Source of the DNA: Alphaproteobacteria bacterium
Lineage (GTDB): Bacteria > Pseudomonadota > Alphaproteobacteria > Sphingomonadales > Sphingomonadaceae
DNA: 29,362 bases
Direction: 5' to 3'
NCBI GenBank assembly: GCA_005882415.1
Contig: VBAE01000112.1
Coordinates: 1 to 29,362 of the forward strand
The position numbers and the translations under genes were made by a program. Position 1 is the stretch's first letter. Each line of letters opens with the position of its first letter. Shown here piece after piece: positions 24,037 to 29,362 of the stretch. The notes beneath the pieces were generated by a model. That model had not been told where the DNA came from and did not search any database. It worked only from the letters and a program-made list of their open reading frames with translations.

Positions 24037-27000
24037 TTACGCAGCCGCCCCCAGCGGATCATCGCCCGCAGCCCATTCCCACCGCGAGCATTCCGCCACC
24101 AGCTTCGGCACCCGCGCCGCGGGGACCGCTTTGGCGAAGAGGTGGCCCTGGCCATATTCGCAGCCTAGCGCGCGAAGATTGTCGGCCTGGACCCGCGTCT
24201 CCACCCCTTCCGCGACGACAGCGATGCCGAGGCTCTGGCCCAGGTTCAGGACCGTCCGGACGATCGCCGCCTGGGGGTCGTCCTCAAGATCGCGCACGAA
24301 GCTCTGGTCGATCTTGATCACGTCGACCGGGAATTGCTTCAAATGCCGCAGCGATGCGTAGCCGGTGCCGAAATCGTCGAGTGCGATCTCAACCCCGGCG
24401 GCGCTCAGCATCTTCAAGGCGCGTTCGACATATTCGGCGCCGCGGCCGAGGAAGACGGTCTCGGTCACTTCGAGCTGAAGGTGGCGCGGGGCGATTCCCG
24501 CATTGTGCAGCGATTCCAGCACCCGCTCGGCGAAGTCGTTGCGGCGAAATTCGGCCGCGGCGGCGTTGACCGCGACATGGCCGAAGGGGACTCCGCGATC
24601 GAGCCAGAAGCGCATGTCCGACACGGCCGAGGCGAGGATGCAGTCGGAGATGGCTGCGGCGAGGTCGAGATCCTCGAACGCCGCCGAGATCGCGCCGGGA
24701 CGCTGGAGCCTCCCCTGCGGGTCGCGCCAGCGCAGCAGCGCCTCGAAGCCCATGATCCGCCCGGTGCGAAGATCGACCTTGGGCTGGTAGAAAGGCGCGA
24801 CCCGGCCGTGGCCGACGGCGTCGCGGGCGAGCTCGATCATCGTCGAGCGCTTCTGGATTTCGTGCCGCATCTTGGGCTCGAACGAAGCGAGGCTGCCCCG
24901 CCCGCGCGACTTCGCCATGTAGAGGGCGATGTCGGCATTTTTGAGCAACTCTTCCGGAGAATGGCCATGGTCGGGGTGGATGCTCGCGCCGATGCTCGCC
25001 CGGCAGTCCAAAATCCGGCTGGAATGGACGAACGGCTCCTGCATCCGCGCCAGGATCTGGTCGACGACCCGGCCGATGTCGCGCTCGCTGGCGAGGCCGG
25101 GAAGGACGATTGCGAACTCGTCGCCGCCGAGCCGCGCGACGGTGTCGCCGGCTCGGACGCAGCCCCTCAGGCGCTCGGCGAACGTCTTGAGCAGCAGGTC
25201 TCCGGCGTCATGGCCGAGGCTGTCGTTGATCTGCTTGAAATGGTCGACGTCGAGGGTGAGCAGCCCGACCTTGCGGCCGCCCTCTGCCGACGCAGCGATC
25301 GCTTCGGCGAGGCGTTCCTGGAAGAGCAGACGATTGGGAAGGCCGGTCAGCGCGTCATGGGTGGCGCTCCAGCGCACCCGTTCCTCGGACGATTTCTGCT
25401 GGGTGACATCCCGGGAGATGCTGACCAGCCGGGTCGCGCGGCCGTTCTCGCTCTTGACCGGCGAGATCACCACGTCCCACCATTTGAGCTTGCCCCTGCC
25501 GGTCGGGCGCGGCGCGGAGAAATGGCCGATGCCGCCGGCCTGCGCCTTCCGGAGCGCCTCCAGAGCGACCTCGCGGACCTCCTCGGGCCAGAAGCTCTCC
25601 CAATGCCGCCCGGCGAGCGGAACGCCGTCGTCGATCTCCAGCCCCTCACGGCCGCGGCTGTTGACGAACAGCAGCTTGCCGTCGTGGCTGAGCAGCTTGA
25701 TCGAATCGGTGCTGGCCTCGACGATGCTCCGGTTCAGGGACTCGCTGTCGCGAAGCGCGAGCTCGGCGGCCTTCATCTCGGTGATGTCGCGCGACACGCC
25801 GATCACCCCCGAAATGCCGCCGTCGATCATCCAGGGCACTTTCACCGTCTGGAACAGCCGGCAGTCGCCCCTGACCGGGATATACTCCTCCACGGTGCGG
25901 GCCTCGCCGCTCTCTACGACCTCATGGTCGACGCCCTCGTAGACGGCGGTGAGCTCGTGCTGGAAGAAGTCGGTGGTGCGCTGGCCGATCATGTTGCCGC
26001 AGGCCTCGTCGAGGGCGCGGTTCGAAAGGACGAAGCGGCCTTCCTTGTCCTTGACGAAGATGAGGTCGGAGACGCTGTCGATCACGTTCTGGAGCAGCAT
26101 CCGGCTGTTGGCCAGCTCGAGCTCGGCGGTGCGGCGGGCGGTGACGTCCTCGGCGACGACGATGCAGGTCTCCGGCCCGTCGGCGCCGGCGACATAGGAG
26201 ACGTGGACCGCGCACCAGACGGTCGAGCCGTCCGGGCGAAGGTAGCGCTTCTCGATCTGGAAGGGCTCACCGCTCTCGGCATGGTCGCGGAACAGCTCGA
26301 CATTGGCGCCGAGATCGTCGGGATGGGTGAGGTCGCGGAAGGTGAGCGCCTTCAGCGCTTCCTCGCTCCGCCCGAGGATTTCGCAGAAGCGGCCGTTGGC
26401 CATCAGGATCGTGCCGTCGAGGCGGCAGTGGAGGATTCCGACCATGGCCTGGCCGAAGACGGTGGCGAGCTGGCGTTCCCGCTCGGCAAGCGCCTCGGTC
26501 GCCTGCTTCTGCCGGCTCAAATCCTGCATGGCGCCGACCATCCGGACGGGTGCGCCGTCGCGGTCGCGCATCAGATAGCCGCGGTCGAAGACGTCGGCAT
26601 AGCTGCCGTCCGCGCGGCGGAAGCGATATTCGACTGCGAATTGCTCGGCGCCGCTCTCGATCGCGCCGTAGATGGCGGCGGTCGCCTGCTCGCGGTCGTC
26701 GGGGTGGATGTTGCCGGACCACCAGTGGATGTCGTCGCCGAACTGCGCCGGTTCGTAGCCGAAGAAGGAGATCCGGCTGGTTGCCCATTGGACGGAGTCG
26801 GTGGCGAGGTCCCAGTCCCAGATCAGATCGTTGGTGGCGCGGGCGGCGAGGCGGTAGCGCTCCTCGGTGGCGCGGAGCTTCGCCTCGACATTCTTGCGCT
26901 GGGAGACGTCGCGGAAGAACACCGCGAGACCCTGCTCGATGCCGGTGGCGTGGATCTCCGCCCAGTAATCGGGTGGATAAAAGGCTTCGAAGCTGACCGA

Positions 27001-27241
27001 CTCCGTAATTCCGCTCGAAGGCGTTGCCGAGCGCGTCCGGGAAGGCCTCCCAAAGAGTCCGCCCGATCAGCTTCGCCGCGGGGCCGAGCACAGCCTCTGC
27101 GCGGCGGTTGAGGAAGGTGAAACGCCAGTCCCGGTCGAGAGTATAGACGCAGTCGAGCGTCCCCTCGACGAGGGTCGCGAGATCGACCGGACATGTCGGA
27201 GCTGCCTTGCCGCTTATCCCGTCACTGTCCGCTTCCGCCAT
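24037..27241 (-). pseudogene. Multi-PAS GGDEF-EAL cyclic-di-GMP protein, frameshifted in the first PAS
   Basis: The first 79 codons from the ATG at 27241 (GGGGAGTGGGCG upstream) encode half a PAS domain and end at NAFERNY (27005). One base (27004) is left over. The frame then changes to ESVSFEAFYPPDYWAEIHATG (from 27003), which runs 988 residues to the stop. PAS relatives have about five more residues between these points, so this is a short out-of-frame loss. Downstream are the rest of PAS 1, four further PAS domains and a GGDEF domain with intact GGDEF and an RxxD inhibitory site (RAGD). An EAL domain follows with EALLRW, LEVTETVF, DDFGTGYASL and VVAEGVET. Both catalytic sites look active, so it would make and degrade cyclic di-GMP. 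The distal part could still be translated from an internal start, but no clear one is seen. A sequence fault is possible. Confidence 0.85.
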
Positions 27242-27423
27242 CGCCCACTCCCCGCTTCTTGATCCATGTTTTAATCGGGCAGGGTTACCGAACGCCTAAA
27301 AATCAATCCGTTGTGGAGCTTTAGGTCGGAGGAGCGAAGAGACCCCCTTCGGCGCGGCACGGCTCTTGCAGAGCCTCCGGCGATGCCCCGGCACGGTGCC
27401 GCGGGCGAGCAAGGGTGAACCAG

Positions 27424-27999
27424 ATGCGCCTCATCACGATCCTCCTCACGGCCGCGGCGGCCTGCGCCGCAGCCCCTGTCCCGGCCGCCGAGACTTTGAA
27501 CCTCCCCCATTTCCGCACCATCGAGCTTCGCGGCGGCGGGCGGATCCTTCTCCGCCACGGCGCCGAGCAGCGCGTCACCATCCAGGAGGGGAGCAGCGCT
27601 TACACGGAAATCCGGGTCGAGCGGCGCAAGGGCGACGAGCGGCTGACCGTCGACGCGTGCAACCGCAACTGTCCCCGGCATTATAACCTCACCATCGAGG
27701 TGGTCACTCCGGACGTCCAGGCCGTGTCCGTGCAGGGCGGCGGCTCGATCGTCGCCGAGGGCGGCTTCACCCACCAGAACGACATCGCTGCAGCCGTCGA
27801 GGGCGGCGGGGTGATCGATTTGCGGGCGATGGCGGTGCGCGACGTCGCGGCCTCGGTCGACGGCGGCGGCAGGCTGCTGGTCAAAGCCGAGCAGAGCCTC
27901 GCCGCGGCGGTGAGCGGCGGCGGCTCGATCCGCTATTGGGGCAGACCCGACGTCACCACCTCGATCAGCGGCGGCGGAAGCGTCCGGGCGGGGGAGTAA
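27424..27999 (+). CDS. Exported GIN-domain (DUF2807) protein
   Basis: The protein has 191 residues from the ATG at 27424 (AAGG nine bases upstream); an earlier GTG at 27415 has no usable ribosome site. A signal peptide (MRLITILLTAAAACAAAPVPAAE) directs export. The mature part is a putative beta-helix of the head-GIN type, with five repeats spaced by about 20 residues and centred on a triple glycine: VQGGGSI, VEGGGVI, VDGGGRL, VSGGGSI and ISGGGSV. Two cysteines (CNRNC) could form a disulfide. The family is often annotated as putative adhesin or auto-transporter, but no activity is established. It is convergent with the flavoprotein gene, the stops being 9 bases apart with a small CCGTC/GACGG hairpin (28004-28016). 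Confidence 0.85.
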   Translation: MRLITILLTAAAACAAAPVPAAETLNLPHFRTIELRGGGRILLRHGAEQRVTIQEGSSAYTEIRVERRKGDERLTVDACNRNCPRHYNLTIEVVTPDVQAVSVQGGGSIVAEGGFTHQNDIAAAVEGGGVIDLRAMAVRDVAASVDGGGRLLVKAEQSLAAAVSGGGSIRYWGRPDVTTSISGGGSVRAGE

Positions 28000-28008
28000 G
28001 GGCCCGTC

Positions 28009-29187
28009 TCAGACGGCCTGCGCCGCGGCCCAGGCGCTCGACCAAGCCCATTGGAAATTATAGCCGCCGAGCCAGCCGGTGACGTCGACCGCCTCGCCGA
28101 TCGCGTAGAGGCCGGGGGTCCGGCGCGCTTCCATCGTGCGCGAGGAGAGGCCGTCGGTGGAGATGCCGCCGACGGTCACCTCGGCCTTGGCGAAGCCCTC
28201 GGTGCCGCTGGGCTTAAAGCTCCAGGCGGCGAGGCTTCGCTCCGCCTCTTCCAGAGCGCGGTCGGGGAGGTTGGCGAGCTCGCCGGCAAGAGCCAGCCGT
28301 TCGGCCAGCGCCTCGGCCAGCCGGTCGGGCAGAACGCGGGCGAGGAGCGAGCGCAAGGTCGCTCGGGGCTGGGCGCGCTTCGCCTCCCGAATCCAGCCTC
28401 GCTCGCGGCCGGGCAGGAAATCCACAGCGATCGCCTCGCCATGACGCCAGTAAGAGGAGATTTGCAGGATTGCAGGGCCCGAAAGCCCGCGGTGGGTGAA
28501 CAGCGCCGCCTCGCGAAATGACGCCTTGCCCGCGCTCGCCACGACATCGGCGGAAACGCCGGACAGCGATCCGAACAGCGCTTCGTCGGCCGATAGCGTC
28601 AGGGGCACCAGCGCCGGCCGCGGCTCCACCACCTTGAGGCCGAAGCGCCGGGCGAGATCGTAGGCGAAACCGGTGGCGCCGAGTTTGGGGATCGAAGGGC
28701 CGCCGGTCGCGATCACCAGAGCGCGCGCCGAAACGGTGCGGCTGCCGAGCGTGACGGTGAACCGGCCGTCCGCGTGGTCGACCGCGCCGACCGGGCTTCC
28801 GAACGTCGTCTCCACCCTCCCCTTCGCGCATTCGTCGAGCAGCATGTCGAGGATCTGGCGGGCGGAGCCGTCGCAGAAGAGCTGGCCGAGCGTCTTCTCG
28901 TGCCAGGCGATGCCGTAGGAGTCGACGAGGGCGATGAAGTCCTCGGGCCGGTAGCGCGTGAGGGCCGAAGTGGCAAAATGCGGGTTGGCCGAGAGGTAAT
29001 TGTTCGGCCCCGCGCCGAAATTGGTGAAATTGCAGCGGCCGCCGCCGGAAATCAGGATCTTGCGGCCGGGTTCGGCGGAATGGTCGACCAGCAGCACCCG
29101 ACGCCCCCGCTGGCCGGCCAGCGCCGCGCACATCAGCCCGGCGCCGCCCGCGCCGAGCACGATCGCGTCGAAATCAGTCGCTCCCAT
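28009..29187 (-). CDS. BaiN/HI0933-family NAD(P)/FAD-dependent oxidoreductase
   Basis: The protein has 392 residues from the ATG at 29187. Earlier in-frame ATGs at 29208 and 29238 lack good ribosome sites and add an atypical N-terminus. The FAD-binding Rossmann motif is VLGAGGAGLMCAALA. The family signature is GRKILISGGGRCNFTN. A middle insert domain is followed by a second flavin-contact region with VTVGGIS and the C-terminal GEAVDVTGWLGGYNFQWAWSSA. The family includes BaiN (bile-acid dehydroxylation side reactions) and many uncharacterised flavoproteins, so the physiological substrate is not known. It is divergent from the DUF3309 gene across 74 bases. Confidence 0.92.
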   Translation of the reverse strand: MGATDFDAIVLGAGGAGLMCAALAGQRGRRVLLVDHSAEPGRKILISGGGRCNFTNFGAGPNNYLSANPHFATSALTRYRPEDFIALVDSYGIAWHEKTLGQLFCDGSARQILDMLLDECAKGRVETTFGSPVGAVDHADGRFTVTLGSRTVSARALVIATGGPSIPKLGATGFAYDLARRFGLKVVEPRPALVPLTLSADEALFGSLSGVSADVVASAGKASFREAALFTHRGLSGPAILQISSYWRHGEAIAVDFLPGRERGWIREAKRAQPRATLRSLLARVLPDRLAEALAERLALAGELANLPDRALEEAERSLAAWSFKPSGTEGFAKAEVTVGGISTDGLSSRTMEARRTPGLYAIGEAVDVTGWLGGYNFQWAWSSAWAAAQAV

Positions 29188-29261
29188 GGGTTTCGTCCGC
29201 GCAACCATTCCGCCACCGGCTCGTTTCGGCCCCAACATCAATCGATTTTTCGGAGACGCCC

Positions 29262-29362
29262 ATGCTCGGCACCATTCTTCTGATCGTCCTCGTCCTGCTC
29301 CTCTTGGGCGCCCTGCCCTCCTGGGGCTACAGCCGGAGCTGGGGCTATGGCCCGTCGGGCAT
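29262..29362 (+). CDS. DUF3309 family small membrane protein, cut by the window edge
   Basis: The ATG at 29262 follows GGAGACGCC. The visible start MLGTILLIVLVLLLLGALPS followed by WGYSRSWGYGPSG matches the DUF3309 family, whose members have about 50 residues. These are a hydrophobic N-terminus, a YSRSWGYGPSG turn, and a second hydrophobic stretch that would lie beyond this window. The function is unknown. Such peptides are frequent in alpha- and betaproteobacteria. Confidence 0.9.
   Translation, partial: MLGTILLIVLVLLLLGALPSWGYSRSWGYGPSG

Noticed and set aside
24334..27111. 925-codon plus-strand frame antisense to the GGDEF-EAL gene
   Set aside because: There is no recognisable domain, and the opposite strand carries intact GGDEF and EAL motifs.

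Overview
The window is high-GC DNA with densely packed genes. It is almost certainly chromosomal sequence from an alphaproteobacterium of the order Sphingomonadales. The support is a CckA-type hybrid kinase, a GAAC-N7-GAAC LexA box next to recA, a DUF3309 peptide, an EF-G-like paralogue, and the short palindromic intergenic repeats usual in that group. No tRNA, rRNA, CRISPR array, transposase or phage gene was seen, and no gene-free stretch exceeds about 205 bases.

Layout. 1-1213 (-) is the N-terminal part of a FAD oxidoreductase cut by the window edge. It diverges from an EF-G-like GTPase (1372-3390 +), followed by an SDF-family dicarboxylate or amino-acid carrier (3461-4777 +). A minus-strand operon (7659 to 4981) encodes an agmatinase-family ureohydrolase, a GST and a Tat-signal M24 aminopeptidase. 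An MFS drug exporter (7753-9033 +) converges on recA (10113-9105 -), which is disrupted. Upstream of recA lie a membrane-anchored alpha/beta hydrolase and the tight operon M13 peptidase - cckA - single-domain receiver (15993 to 11166). Next come dapA - smpB - DUF2062 (17994 to 16059 -), diverging from a disrupted lytic transglycosylase and greB (18087-20494 +).

The 20.6-24 kb segment is the least ordinary. It has an EF-hand protein, a fusion of a DUF2235 (Tle1-like) hydrolase to a CPBP/CAAX-type intramembrane protease, and two small membrane-type proteins. A multi-PAS GGDEF-EAL protein, also frameshifted, occupies 24037-27241 (-). The window ends with a GIN-domain exported protein, a BaiN/HI0933 flavoprotein and the start of a DUF3309 peptide.

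Two themes cut across the genes. First, three genes (recA, the transglycosylase and the GGDEF-EAL protein) each show a short internal out-of-frame loss while both flanks stay well conserved. This means recent mutation or a sequence/assembly fault, and recA is the critical case. Second, four of the five convergent gene pairs are separated by palindromic repeat elements that fill or nearly fill the gap, and the fifth by a tiny hairpin. This suggests that the repeats serve as bidirectional transcript ends.
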